DNA of 64,000 nt, taken from positions 1-64,000 of the forward strand of contig CAYNXB010000002.1 of assembly GCA_964401045.1 (NCBI GenBank), given 5' to 3'. This DNA comes from CAYNXB01 sp964401045 (lineage in GTDB: Bacteria; Pseudomonadota; Alphaproteobacteria; Sphingomonadales; Sphingomonadaceae). Below, piece by piece: positions 1 through 8,950 of the stretch (its first letter is position 1; each line of letters opens with the position of its first letter). Under the pieces are notes generated by a model that was given only the letters and a program-made list of their open reading frames with translations, ran no database searches and had not been told where the DNA came from. The translations under genes were made by a program, and so were the position numbers.

Positions 1-1554
1 TGTGACGTGCTGGTGGTGGGGGGCGGCATAAACGGCGCGGCCATCGCGCGCGACGCGGCCGGGCGCGGCGCGCAGGTCGTGTTGGTGGAGCAGGGCGATC
101 TCGCGAGCCAGACTTCGTCGGCCAGCACCAAGTTGATCCACGGCGGCCTGCGCTATCTAGAGCATTACGAATTTCGAATGGTTTCGAAGGCTCTCGCCGA
201 GCGGGAGAGGCTGATGAAGGCCGCTCCGCACCTCGTGAGGCCACTGCAGTTCGTTCTGCCCCACGATCCGGCGATGCGCCCGCGATGGATGGTTCGGATC
301 GGCCTGTTCCTTTACGACTGGCTCGCCGGCCGAGGCCCCCTTCCTGCTACGCGCGCGGTGCGCCTCGATAGGTCCGCCTTCGGGTCAGCATTGCGGGAAT
401 CATATCGTCACGGATACGCCTATTGGGATTGCTGGGGCGACGACAGCCGCCTCGTCGTCGCCAATGCGCAGGATGCGGCCCGAAGAGGGGCGACCGTCCT
501 GACGCGCACCAAAGTGGTGCGGGCCGAACGCAGGGATGAGGGTTGGCACGTTCACCTCGAAACCCGTGACGGGCAGACCTCCACCATCGTCGCCCGCGCG
601 CTCGTGAACGCCACCGGATGCTGGGCGACCGAGTTCCTCGCCAGGGAAGCGGGCGTCGCCGACGAGGCGCATCTCCGGCTGGTCAAAGGCAGCCACATCG
701 TCACCCGCCGGCTTTATGACGGCGACCATGCCTACATCTTGCAAAACGACGACGGCCGGATCGTCTTCGTCATTCCGTACGAACGCGACTTCACTTTGAT
801 CGGCACGACCGAGGTTGTCTGGAACGGTCCTCCCGGCACGCCCGAGCTCGATGAGGACGAACTGGAGTACCTGTGCCGGGCGGCGAACCGCTGGCTGCGC
901 CGGCCGATCTCATCCGAGGACGTAGTATGGAGCTATTCCGGGCTGAGGCCCTTGTTCGACGATGCGTCCGCCGATCCATCCGATGTGAGCCGCGACTACG
1001 TGCTCGAGCTCGACGGAGCGGACGGCGCGGCGCCGGTGCTGAGTGTACTGGGCGGAAAGATCACCACCCACCGCGCACTGGCGGAGGACGCGATGGACCG
1101 GCTGTCCCAGCATGTCGAAGGGCTGGGACCGGCGTGGACCGGAAATGCGATCCTGCCCGGCGGCGAGTTCGGCGAAGCAAACCTCGATGCGCTGGCGCGG
1201 GAGTTGAAAGCGCGCGCTCCATTTCTGGACCAGCGTACCGCGGGTCGGCTCGCTGCCAGCTACGGCGCGGCCGCCCCCGAGGTACTGGGCGGGGCACGCG
1301 AGGCGCGCGACCTGGGGGAGGACTTCGGCGCGGGTTTGACCGAAGCCGAGGTGCAATATCTGCGATCGCGCGAATGGGCGGAAAGCGCCGAGGACATCGT
1401 CTGGCGCCGGTCGAAGCTGGGCCTTCGGATGACGCCGGATGAAATCCGCCGCCTCGATGACTGGCTCACCGCGAACCGCGGAAGATTAGTACTTCAAGAT
1501 AAAAAAGAGGGAGACGGGATGTGTCAGCAAGAAAGGCCTTTGTCGGGGAATTGA
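1..1554 (+). CDS. glpD: Glycerol-3-phosphate dehydrogenase, aerobic (5' end outside window)
   Basis: FAD-dependent membrane-associated enzyme oxidising sn-glycerol 3-phosphate to dihydroxyacetone phosphate and passing electrons to quinone. The reading frame is open from base 1; the first visible residues form the beta-strand and glycine loop of an FAD Rossmann fold (VVGGGINGAA), followed by the family hallmark STKLIHGGLRYLE. GSHIVTRR and the C-terminal helical domain ending in KLGLRMT also fit GlpD. About 517 residues are visible, close to the usual length, so only a few N-terminal residues are missing. Its last 34 bases overlap the start of the glpF-like gene, suggesting translational coupling in one operon. 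Confidence 0.95.
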   Translation, partial: CDVLVVGGGINGAAIARDAAGRGAQVVLVEQGDLASQTSSASTKLIHGGLRYLEHYEFRMVSKALAERERLMKAAPHLVRPLQFVLPHDPAMRPRWMVRIGLFLYDWLAGRGPLPATRAVRLDRSAFGSALRESYRHGYAYWDCWGDDSRLVVANAQDAARRGATVLTRTKVVRAERRDEGWHVHLETRDGQTSTIVARALVNATGCWATEFLAREAGVADEAHLRLVKGSHIVTRRLYDGDHAYILQNDDGRIVFVIPYERDFTLIGTTEVVWNGPPGTPELDEDELEYLCRAANRWLRRPISSEDVVWSYSGLRPLFDDASADPSDVSRDYVLELDGADGAAPVLSVLGGKITTHRALAEDAMDRLSQHVEGLGPAWTGNAILPGGEFGEANLDALARELKARAPFLDQRTAGRLAASYGAAAPEVLGGAREARDLGEDFGAGLTEAEVQYLRSREWAESAEDIVWRRSKLGLRMTPDEIRRLDDWLTANRGRLVLQDKKEGDGMCQQERPLSGN

Positions 1555-2354
1555 TCTCCGAAGCGATCGCGGTGTTCATCATCATCACGATCGGATGTTC
1601 CGCCGCGGCGATGTACTTCCTGTACGATCCGAGCCCCTATCAGAGCGCCTATCTCGGCGTCTGCCTGGCCTGGGGATTGGCCGTGACGATTGCGATCTAC
1701 GTCACCGGGGCGGTATCGGGAACGCACGCGAACCCCGCTGTCACCCTGGCTCTCGTAATCTATCGCGGGTTCCCGCTGCGCAAGATGCTCCCATACTGGG
1801 TAGCGCAGACCATCGGCGCCTTCATCGGCGCGATGGTGGTCTACATGATGTTCTCGCCAGTGATCGACGCCTACAACCTAACCCAGGGGATTGACCGCAC
1901 CGCAGGCGGCGCAGCGGGCGTGTTCTTCACCCATCCCGGCGATCACATCACGCCCATTCGCGCCTTCTTCAACGAGATCGTGCTGACCGGCATCCTGCTG
2001 CTGGGCATCTTCGCCATCACCGAGGAATACAACACGCAGGCGCCGCAAGCGAATTCCAGCGCGCTCATCATCGGCCTGCTAGTGGCTATGATCGGCGCCG
2101 GGGCGGGCTATCTCGAAGCGTGGCCGATCAACCCGGCTCGCGACCTCGGTCCGCGCATGTTCGCCTATCTAGCGGGATGGGGCCCGGCGGCGTTTCCGGC
2201 ACCCGACAACTACTGGTGGGTTCCAATCGCCGGGCCATTCTGCGGGGGCGTTGCGGGCGCGAGTATCTACCAGTGGCTGATCCGGCCGTTCCTGCCGTCG
2301 CGTCATACGCTGCCCGATACCGGCCCGGTGCCGGGGCAGCCGACCGTCCAATAG
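1521..2354 (+). CDS. glpF: Glycerol uptake facilitator (aquaglyceroporin)
   Basis: Channel of the MIP family that lets glycerol cross the inner membrane. Six hydrophobic segments carry the two half-helix motifs: NPA at residues 71-73 and NPARD at 204-208. The aspartate after the second NPA (NPARDLGPR) is typical of glycerol-conducting rather than water-only members. The start is a GTG at 1521 preceded by a GGGAGACGGG ribosome site inside the 3' end of glpD; 277 residues is normal for the family. It lies between glpD and glpK, giving a compact glycerol uptake and catabolism operon. Confidence 0.95.
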   Translation: MSARKAFVGELISEAIAVFIIITIGCSAAAMYFLYDPSPYQSAYLGVCLAWGLAVTIAIYVTGAVSGTHANPAVTLALVIYRGFPLRKMLPYWVAQTIGAFIGAMVVYMMFSPVIDAYNLTQGIDRTAGGAAGVFFTHPGDHITPIRAFFNEIVLTGILLLGIFAITEEYNTQAPQANSSALIIGLLVAMIGAGAGYLEAWPINPARDLGPRMFAYLAGWGPAAFPAPDNYWWVPIAGPFCGGVAGASIYQWLIRPFLPSRHTLPDTGPVPGQPTVQ

Positions 2355-2385
2355 AACAGCAGACAGCGATCACTGGAGAGCGATA

Positions 2386-3876
2386 ATGAACAAGGGCCCT
2401 TATATCCTCGCGATCGATCAGGGAACGACGTCCAGCCGCAGCATCCTGTTCGACGCGCAGGCCCGACCGGTCGCCACTGCGCAGCGGGAATTCGCGCAGC
2501 ACTACCCCCAGCTCGGCTGGGTGGAGCACGATCCCGAGGACATCTGGCGCGATACCGTGGCGACCATGCGCGAAGCGGTCGCGACCGCCGGCGTCGATCC
2601 GGCCGACATCGCCGGCATCGGAATCACCAACCAGCGTGAGACGGTAGTGGTGTGGGAGCGCGCGACCGGGCGTCCGATCTACAATGCGATCGTGTGGCAG
2701 GATCGCCGCACGGCGGACGCCTGCGCCCGGCTCAGACAATCGGGCGCGGAAGACCTCGTCGCGAGCAAGACCGGCCTGCTGATTGATCCCTATTTCTCGG
2801 GCACCAAGCTCGCCTGGATTCTCGACAATGTCGCAGGCGCGCGTTCGGCGGCGGAGCGGGGCGAGCTCGCTTTCGGGACGATCGACAGCTTCCTGCTGTC
2901 GCGCCTCACCCGCGGCAAGGTGCACGCCACCGATCCGACCAACGCCGGCCGTACGCTGCTGTTCGACATCCACGAGCAGCAGTGGAGCGAGGACCTGCTG
3001 CGGCTGCTGGACATTCCCGCTTCGCTGCTGCCGCAAGTCGAGGACAACGCGCACGTCTTCGGCCACTCCGACCCGGACATCCTCGGCCGCCCGATCCCGA
3101 TCGCGGGCATGGCCGGCGATCAACAGGCCGCGCTGTTCGGGCAGTGTTGCTTCGGCAAGGGCATGGTCAAGTCGACCTATGGCACCGGCTGCTTCATGCT
3201 GATGAACATCGGCGAGGAGGCCGTCCAGTCCAATGCCCGGCTCCTAACGACTCCGGCCTATCGGCTGGGCGGGAAGACGACTTACGCACTCGAAGGATCG
3301 ATCTTCATCGCCGGGGCCGCGGTGAAATGGCTGCGTGACGGGTTGAAGATCATCACTCATGCTTCACAAACCCACGACATGGCGACGCGCAGCGAAGACA
3401 ACCACGGGGTCTACATGGTGCCGGCGTTCGTTGGTCTGGGCGCGCCTCATTGGAATCCCGAAGCGCGTGGCCTGATCTGCGGTCTGACGCTGGACGCCAC
3501 TGTCGCCGATCTGGCGCGCGCGGCGCTGGAATCGGTCGCCTACCAGACAATGGATCTCGTTGCCGCGATGAACGCGGATGTCGCCACCGGCGACACCGCC
3601 TTACGCGTCGATGGAGGGATGTCGGCCAACGACTGGTTATGCCAGTTCCTCGCCGACATGCTGGGTACTTCGGTCGAGCGGCCTTCTGCCGTCGAAACCA
3701 CGGCACTCGGCGCCGCCTTCCTGGCTGGGCTCGCGACCGGGGTGTGGAGCGGTCTTGACGAATTGGAGGCGACCTGGACGCTGGACCGGCGCTTCGAGCC
3801 GAACATGTCGCCCGAGCAGCGCGAGCGGATGGCGGCCGGCTGGCAGTTGGCCGTCCGGCGGACTTTGCTGACCTGA
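2386..3876 (+). CDS. glpK: Glycerol kinase
   Basis: Phosphorylates incoming glycerol with ATP to sn-glycerol 3-phosphate, trapping it for GlpD. FGGY-kinase features are clear: the N-terminal phosphate loop AIDQGTTSSRS, the NQRE motif near residue 83, the GTIDSFLLSRLT segment in the middle, and the C-terminal ATPase signature RVDGGMSANDWLCQFLAD. Its 496 residues match the family. It follows glpF by 31 bases with a GGAGAG ribosome site before ATG. Its stop lies 4 bases from the stop of the convergent glpR gene. Confidence 0.96.
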   Translation: MNKGPYILAIDQGTTSSRSILFDAQARPVATAQREFAQHYPQLGWVEHDPEDIWRDTVATMREAVATAGVDPADIAGIGITNQRETVVVWERATGRPIYNAIVWQDRRTADACARLRQSGAEDLVASKTGLLIDPYFSGTKLAWILDNVAGARSAAERGELAFGTIDSFLLSRLTRGKVHATDPTNAGRTLLFDIHEQQWSEDLLRLLDIPASLLPQVEDNAHVFGHSDPDILGRPIPIAGMAGDQQAALFGQCCFGKGMVKSTYGTGCFMLMNIGEEAVQSNARLLTTPAYRLGGKTTYALEGSIFIAGAAVKWLRDGLKIITHASQTHDMATRSEDNHGVYMVPAFVGLGAPHWNPEARGLICGLTLDATVADLARAALESVAYQTMDLVAAMNADVATGDTALRVDGGMSANDWLCQFLADMLGTSVERPSAVETTALGAAFLAGLATGVWSGLDELEATWTLDRRFEPNMSPEQRERMAAGWQLAVRRTLLT

Positions 3877-3880
3877 CGAG

Positions 3881-4672
3881 CTATGGCCGCCGTTTGGGGG
3901 CGGCGGCCGCTGTCGTGACGACCTCGACCCCATGGCGTTCGCAGGCGGCGGCGAGCTCGGGGTTGTCCATCCGGTCGGTCACCAGCACGTCGATATCGCG
4001 CAGCGATGCGATGCGCGCCGGCGCCGGGCGTCCGAACTTCGACGAATCGACCACCAGGATGACCCGGCGGGCGTTGCTGACGATCGACTGCGAGACCTTG
4101 ATCTCGTCGATATCGAAATCGAGCAGGTCGCCATCGGAATCGAGCGCGCTGGCGCCGATCACCGCGTAATCCACCTTGAACGACCGCAGGAAGTCGACCG
4201 TCAGCGGGCCCACCACCGCGCGGTCGGCGGCGCGCAGCTTCCCGCCTGCGACGATCACTTCCATCTCCGGAGCGTCGGCGAGGATTTCGGCGACGTTGAG
4301 ATTGTTGGTCACCACCATCAGGTGGCGATTGCCGATCAGGTTGCGCGCGACCGCTTCGGTGGTGGTGCCAATGTTGATGAACAGCGAGACGTTGTCCGGC
4401 ACGAGCGCGGCGGCGGCGCGGCCGATGTCTTCCTTTTCTCTCGACGCAATGGTGCGCCGGGAGGCGTAGGACAGGTTGTCGAGCGCCGAGTCCGTCATCG
4501 CCCCACCACGCACGCGGAACAGCAAGCGGCAGCCGGCGAGGGCGTTGAGATCACGGCGAATGGTCTGCGGAGTGACGTCGAACTGGAGCGCCAATTCCTC
4601 GACCGTCGCGGCCCCTACATCGCGCAAGTGCTGGAGCAGGCTCTTGTGTCGCACTGCCGCTAGGTCGGGCAC
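3881..4672 (-). CDS. glpR: DeoR-family transcriptional regulator, probable glycerol regulon repressor
   Basis: 263-residue DNA-binding regulator. The N-terminus is a DeoR winged helix (LLQHLRDVGAATVEELALQF, then VTPQTIRRDLNAL), followed by the sugar-phosphate-binding isomerase-like fold with SLFINIGTTTEA and VDSSKFGR, as in GlpR. The start is GTG with a GAGGAG ribosome site upstream. It is transcribed towards the glp operon from the opposite strand, so control of glpDFK by glycerol 3-phosphate is likely, although the glp promoter lies outside the window. The role is inferred from neighbourhood plus family. Confidence 0.88.
   Translation of the reverse strand: MPDLAAVRHKSLLQHLRDVGAATVEELALQFDVTPQTIRRDLNALAGCRLLFRVRGGAMTDSALDNLSYASRRTIASREKEDIGRAAAALVPDNVSLFINIGTTTEAVARNLIGNRHLMVVTNNLNVAEILADAPEMEVIVAGGKLRAADRAVVGPLTVDFLRSFKVDYAVIGASALDSDGDLLDFDIDEIKVSQSIVSNARRVILVVDSSKFGRPAPARIASLRDIDVLVTDRMDNPELAAACERHGVEVVTTAAAAPKRRP
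3885..3908. terminator. Hairpin at convergent glpK/glpR ends
   Basis: Perfect 8-bp stem GGCCGCCG / CGGCGGCC with an 8-base loop, sitting just past the glpK stop and within the last codons of glpR. It could stop transcription from both sides, but no T-run follows on either strand, so this is tentative. Confidence 0.35.
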
Positions 4673-4740
4673 CGGAAGCTCCTCGTTGTTGGGGAAGTCC
4701 GGCGAATATTCTGCGTGAAGATTAGTAGCAAGCCGTTCGG

Positions 4741-5973
4741 TCAGGTCAGGCTTTTCAGTGGGGTTCCGCTGTCCGCTAACATGGCCGGATCGATCCGGGC
4801 ACCTGCCTCGACCAGTTTGCGGCCCTGTACGAAGTCCTTCATCGCGTTGACGCAGTCGAGCGCGATCACCTTGCCGGCCCGCAGATAGATTACCGAGAAA
4901 CTCCTGGTGGCTGGATCGCCCCGCAGCACGCTGCGGTCATGGCCCATGCTCAGCCCGACGGTCTGCAGCTTGAGATCGTACTGGTTGGACCAGAACCACG
5001 GCGTGCCCCGATAGGGTTGGAGATTGCCGCAGATCGCCTTCGCCGCTGTGACCGCCATGTCATTGGCGTTCTGTACGCTTTCGAGCCGGATCGTCGCTCC
5101 GTCGGCGAAGGCGTTGGCGTGGGCCGCGCAATCCCCGATCGCATAGACGTCCGGCAACGACGTGCGGCAATATTCGTCGACATCGACGCCGTTCGTGCCG
5201 CCCGCGCCGGCCAGTGGGGCTGTCGCGGGGACGATACCGATTCCGACAATCACCATGGCCGCCGGCAGCACTTCGCCGTCACCCAGCTGGACGCCGGTCA
5301 CCCGTACCCCGTCCCCTGCGATGCCTTCCACCGTGGCGCCGGTGCGCAAGTCCACGCCATGCGCGCGATGCTCGGCTTCGAAGAAGGCGGCGAGCTCCTT
5401 GCCTGCCACGCGCGCCAGCACCCGCTGCTGCGCTTCGACCACGGTGACGCTGCAGCCGAGCTTAATAAGGACTGCGGCGGCCTCCAGCCCGATATATCCG
5501 CCGCCGATAACGACGACGCGCCGCGCTCCCGCATCGAGCTCGGCCATCATCCGATCGACATCGGCCTTGTCGCGCACCGAATGGATTCCGCCGAGATCAG
5601 CGCCGGGGCAGGCGAGGCGTCGTGGATCCCCGCCGGCCGCCCAGATCAGCGATCCGTATGCCAGTCGGCTGCCGTCGGCGAACACCACCGTGTGCGCTGC
5701 AGCGTCGACAGACGCGACCTCCACACCCGGTCTAAGCTCGATACCCTTCTCGGCCCAGAACGCCGTCGGGCGCAGCTGGATGCGCTCGAACGTTTTGTCA
5801 CGCGCGAGATACTCCTTGGATAGCGGCGGGCGCTCATAAGGCGGAAGCGCTTCGCGCCCGAGCAGCAGCACGCTGCCTGCAAACCCGTGTTGTCGCAGGG
5901 CGATCGCCGCCTGCGCGCCGCCGTGGCCCGAGCCGACGATCACCACGTCGTATTTGCGAAGATCGTCGCTCAC
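4741..5973 (-). CDS. FAD-dependent ferredoxin/rubredoxin reductase-like oxidoreductase
   Basis: 410-residue two-dinucleotide-fold flavoprotein of the BphA4/putidaredoxin-reductase type, which moves electrons from NAD(P)H to a small iron-sulfur protein feeding an oxygenase. It has an N-terminal FAD motif (VIVGSGHGGAQAA), a central NAD motif (VVVIGGGYIGLEAA), the second FAD motif VYAIGDCA, and a C-terminal domain with WFWSNQYDLKLQ typical of these reductases. The start is GTG with GGAAGG upstream. No oxygenase is adjacent. The Rieske proteins at 26.5 and 46.3 kb and the ferredoxin at 47.4 kb lack their own reductase, so it may serve them. Confidence 0.85.
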   Translation of the reverse strand: MSDDLRKYDVVIVGSGHGGAQAAIALRQHGFAGSVLLLGREALPPYERPPLSKEYLARDKTFERIQLRPTAFWAEKGIELRPGVEVASVDAAAHTVVFADGSRLAYGSLIWAAGGDPRRLACPGADLGGIHSVRDKADVDRMMAELDAGARRVVVIGGGYIGLEAAAVLIKLGCSVTVVEAQQRVLARVAGKELAAFFEAEHRAHGVDLRTGATVEGIAGDGVRVTGVQLGDGEVLPAAMVIVGIGIVPATAPLAGAGGTNGVDVDEYCRTSLPDVYAIGDCAAHANAFADGATIRLESVQNANDMAVTAAKAICGNLQPYRGTPWFWSNQYDLKLQTVGLSMGHDRSVLRGDPATRSFSVIYLRAGKVIALDCVNAMKDFVQGRKLVEAGARIDPAMLADSGTPLKSLT

Positions 5974-6026
5974 AGATCAGCCTTCCGCCGCTTATGTTTA
6001 AAAAGGCGGTTTAGCTGATGGGAAGA

Positions 6027-6050
6027 TTGGTATACACAAAAATATACAAT
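6027..6050. promoter_or_regulatory. Shared palindromic operator, site 1
   Basis: Arms ATTGGTATAC (left) and ATATACAAT (right) around a short A-rich spacer, 135-160 bases upstream of the MFS gene at 6187 and about 55 bases upstream of the divergent flavoprotein start at 5973. It belongs to the set of related sites found up to 47.4 kb. Confidence 0.6.
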
Positions 6051-6186
6051 CATGGGCGCAATGTTTCGTGCCAATGCGCGTGCAGCCGTCGGGGGAAGTG
6101 ATGAGAAAGTTGTTCACCGCGGACAAGCGCGTCGGCTCGCCTGAGTCCCGCCCATCGATCCGCCCTGACCGGGACGCGGGGGACTG

Positions 6187-7689
6187 ATGGCCGGCACGCG
6201 CGACCCACACGAAGGCGAACGCCGGATCGACAGCGATTCTGCCAGCTCCTTTGAAGGGGTCGTCCCTGATGTCGGCGCGTCAGATGGCAATGGCGCCGCC
6301 AGCGGTCGGCTGCTGGCGTCGCGCGCCATCCCGCTCACTGTCGGAGCGTGCTTCTTCATGGAGGGGCTCGACGCGACGATCATCGCTACCTCGCTGCCGC
6401 AGATCTCCCATGCCCTCGGCACTACAGCCAACGAGATCGGCATCGCGCTGACCGCCTACCTGATCAGCGTTTCGATGTGGATGGCGGCCAGCGGCTGGCT
6501 GGCCGATCGGTTCGAAGCCCGGCGTGTGTTCATCACGGCCATCGCGATCTTCATGATCGGGTCGCTGGTGTGCAGCTTTTCCGGCAGCCTGGCGCAACTG
6601 GTCACCGGGCGATTCATCCAGGGGATGGGGGGAGCGCTGATCACCCCGGTGGGGCGGCTGATCCTGGCGCGCAGCTTTCCCCGCGACGAGCTGCTGCGGG
6701 CGATGAGCTATATGCTGGTGCCCGGCCTGCTTGGGCCGATGCTGGGGCCGGTGATCGGGGGTTGGATGACCGCTTATCTCGACTGGCGCTGGATCTTTTA
6801 CATTAACCTGCCGCTCGGGTTAATCGCCGTGGCGCTTTCGCTTCGCTATCTCGAGAAGATCCCCGCAAGCGAGGTCCCGGCCTTTGATGCCCGCGGGTTC
6901 ATGTTGGTAGCCGTGGCTCTCGCCGCAATCCAGGCGAGCCTCGAGATCTTCGCCGCCGACAGCCGCTTCGGCACTGGCGCGCAGCTCGGGCTCGGCATCG
7001 GGCTAGTCGCGGCGATCGCCTATGGTTTTCATGCGAAGCGCGGCAATCCGATCCTCGATTTCCGTCTGTTCCGGTACCGGGCTTTCGCGGTCGCCGTCCT
7101 CGGCGGATCGTTCTCGCGCCTGGTGCTGGGCGCGACGCTGTTCTTGTTTCCGCTCTATTTCCAGCTCGGACTGCGAGCCACACCGATCGTTTCCGGCTAT
7201 CTCATGGGCGCGCTCGCGGTGGGGCAAATCGTGCTGCGACTCGGTGTCGACAGACTGCTCCAGACGTTCGGCATCCGCATGCTGCTGATCGGCAACAGCC
7301 TGGTTGCGGGCATCGTGCTGGCGGGGCTGCTGGCCTTTTCAGAAGGGGATTCGTTCTGGCTCCTCGGCAGCTTCATGTTCCTGTTCGGCATGGTGCAGGC
7401 GACCCAACTTTCACTGCTCGGGGCGCTCAACTTCTCCGGCATTCCGTCCGAAACGCTGGGCCGCGCGACCTCGATTGCCGCGGTGATGCAGCGCCTGGCG
7501 ATGGCGGTCGGGATCAGTTTCGCCGCGATCTTGCTGGGCTATGCCAGCGAAGGGGCGGACGTAACGCGCGCGGATTTCGTCATGCCCACCTTGTCACTTT
7601 GCGCGCTCTTGCTGGTGTCGGCGCTCGGCTTCCTCGTCCTGCGCAAAGGCGATGGAGACGACCTGCTTAAGAAGCGGGCGGAGCACTGA
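6187..7689 (+). CDS. MFS transporter, DHA2 (14-helix) drug/H+ antiporter-like
   Basis: 500-residue inner-membrane carrier. After a hydrophilic N-terminal stretch of about 45 residues it shows the family signatures LDATIIATSLPQI (motif D1), GWLADRFEARRVF (motif A) and GPMLGPVIGGWMT (motif C), followed by many hydrophobic helices. DHA2 proteins usually export drugs or aromatic compounds using the proton gradient. It heads a divergent unit from the ferredoxin reductase and carries an operator-like palindrome upstream, so export or uptake of a pathway compound is plausible. Its substrate cannot be told. It is convergent with, and overlaps by 23 bases, the next gene. Confidence 0.88.
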   Translation: MAGTRDPHEGERRIDSDSASSFEGVVPDVGASDGNGAASGRLLASRAIPLTVGACFFMEGLDATIIATSLPQISHALGTTANEIGIALTAYLISVSMWMAASGWLADRFEARRVFITAIAIFMIGSLVCSFSGSLAQLVTGRFIQGMGGALITPVGRLILARSFPRDELLRAMSYMLVPGLLGPMLGPVIGGWMTAYLDWRWIFYINLPLGLIAVALSLRYLEKIPASEVPAFDARGFMLVAVALAAIQASLEIFAADSRFGTGAQLGLGIGLVAAIAYGFHAKRGNPILDFRLFRYRAFAVAVLGGSFSRLVLGATLFLFPLYFQLGLRATPIVSGYLMGALAVGQIVLRLGVDRLLQTFGIRMLLIGNSLVAGIVLAGLLAFSEGDSFWLLGSFMFLFGMVQATQLSLLGALNFSGIPSETLGRATSIAAVMQRLAMAVGISFAAILLGYASEGADVTRADFVMPTLSLCALLLVSALGFLVLRKGDGDDLLKKRAEH

Positions 7690-8950
7690 CTTCGGACCGC
7701 GCCATGCGCAGCGATAAGGCGAGCAGCAGCACCGCCGCCACTGCGGCAAAGGCCGGCGCAGTGAGCAGTGAATAGCGCACCGCCTTTACCCCCCATTGTG
7801 ACAACGCTCCGTCGTTCAGCGCGCCGACCAGGAACGGGCCGACGCTCTGGCCGACGAGGTTGAAGATCAGCAGGTAGAGGGCAGCCCCGGTCGCGCGGAT
7901 GCGCGGATCGACCAGCGTGATCAGCAGCGCGAACAGGCACGGGGTCACCGCGCTCATCAGTGCGGAATCGAGAGCCAGGCCGACATGCCACCAGGCCGGA
8001 TCGTCCGACAGCAGCAGCAGCAATTGCGCAGGGATCAGCCCGACACAAAACAGCATCGGCGCCCAGCAGAGCCAGCGGCGGCTGTGACGCATGAGGAAGG
8101 TCACGACCACCCCGGCGGCGAGCGTCGCGGCCACGCCGAAGCCGCCCTTGTAGAGGCCCAGCAGCGCGCCGGTCTGCTGCGCGTCGAGGCCGTGCACCCG
8201 CTGCATGAAGGTCGGCAGCCAGGCAAGTACGGCGCCGAGGTTGATGCTGATCATCGTTCCCGCGACAGCCAATAGCACGAAGCCGGGTGTGCGCAGGACC
8301 GTCAGCGCAGCGAGGAACATGCCTTCCGGATCGTGTTCGTGTGGCGACGACAACGGACTCTCGCGTGGCGGCTCGGGCACCAGCAGCAGCGTCAGCAGGG
8401 CCACCAGCAGGCCGATCGCGCCCATCAGCGGATAGGCCGCCCGCCAACCGTGGTCGGCGGTGACAGCGCCGATCAGCGGGAAGAAGATCATGATCGCGAG
8501 CGGCCCACCCGCGGCGAACACCGCCATCGCGATCACCCGGTAGCGCCCCCTGAACAGGTCTCCGATCAGCGCCGATGTCGGCGCCATGTTGCTGGCCTCG
8601 CCCGCGCCGAGCGCCATGCGCGCGATCAGCAGCTGGGTGAGGTTCTGGGCGAAGCCCGTCAGCAGCGTGACCACGCTCCACAAGGCGAGCCCCACGGTCA
8701 CGATCGTGCGGCGGCGTGTGCGGTCCGCCAGCCATGCGAGCGGCAGCCCCGCGACCGAGTAGACGATCATGAACGCCGGGCCGACCAGCAGGCCGAGGGC
8801 CGCGTCGGAGATCGCGATGTCCTGCTGGATCTGCGGCAGCAGCAGGCCGAACATGTTCCGGTCGACGGTGTTCAGCCCGACGATGCCCGAGAGGATGAGG
8901 AGCGAGAGGATCGCCCTGCCGCCCGGTCGCGGCTCGGCCTGCCCGTTCAC
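7667..8950 (-). CDS. MFS transporter (12-helix, anion/aromatic acid or sugar-phosphate type)
   Basis: 427-residue major facilitator. The reading frame extends further upstream, but the GTG at 8950 is chosen because it overlaps the stop of the upstream aldehyde dehydrogenase as GTGA and the protein then begins just before its first helix (LSLLILSGIVGLNTVDRNMF). PLAWLADRTRRR is the inter-helix motif A. The sequence resembles the spinster/ACS-like carriers (GLNTVDRNMFGLLLP). It probably carries the substrate or product of the dehydrogenase with which it is co-transcribed. Confidence 0.85.
   Translation of the reverse strand: MNGQAEPRPGGRAILSLLILSGIVGLNTVDRNMFGLLLPQIQQDIAISDAALGLLVGPAFMIVYSVAGLPLAWLADRTRRRTIVTVGLALWSVVTLLTGFAQNLTQLLIARMALGAGEASNMAPTSALIGDLFRGRYRVIAMAVFAAGGPLAIMIFFPLIGAVTADHGWRAAYPLMGAIGLLVALLTLLLVPEPPRESPLSSPHEHDPEGMFLAALTVLRTPGFVLLAVAGTMISINLGAVLAWLPTFMQRVHGLDAQQTGALLGLYKGGFGVAATLAAGVVVTFLMRHSRRWLCWAPMLFCVGLIPAQLLLLLSDDPAWWHVGLALDSALMSAVTPCLFALLITLVDPRIRATGAALYLLIFNLVGQSVGPFLVGALNDGALSQWGVKAVRYSLLTAPAFAAVAAVLLLALSLRMARSEVSAPPAS

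Noticed and set aside
910..1356. Antisense frame over glpD
   Set aside because: Arginine/alanine-rich shadow of a real gene with no start context.
2128..3123. 331-codon open frame antisense to glpK
   Set aside because: It mirrors the high third-position GC of glpK and glpF, has no recognisable domain, and overlaps two certain genes completely.
1481..4728. Repeated 11-mer GAAGATTAGTA at 1481 and 4718, considered as a GlpR operator
   Set aside because: Not palindromic, once inside glpD coding sequence, and an 11-base match is expected by chance many times in 64 kb.
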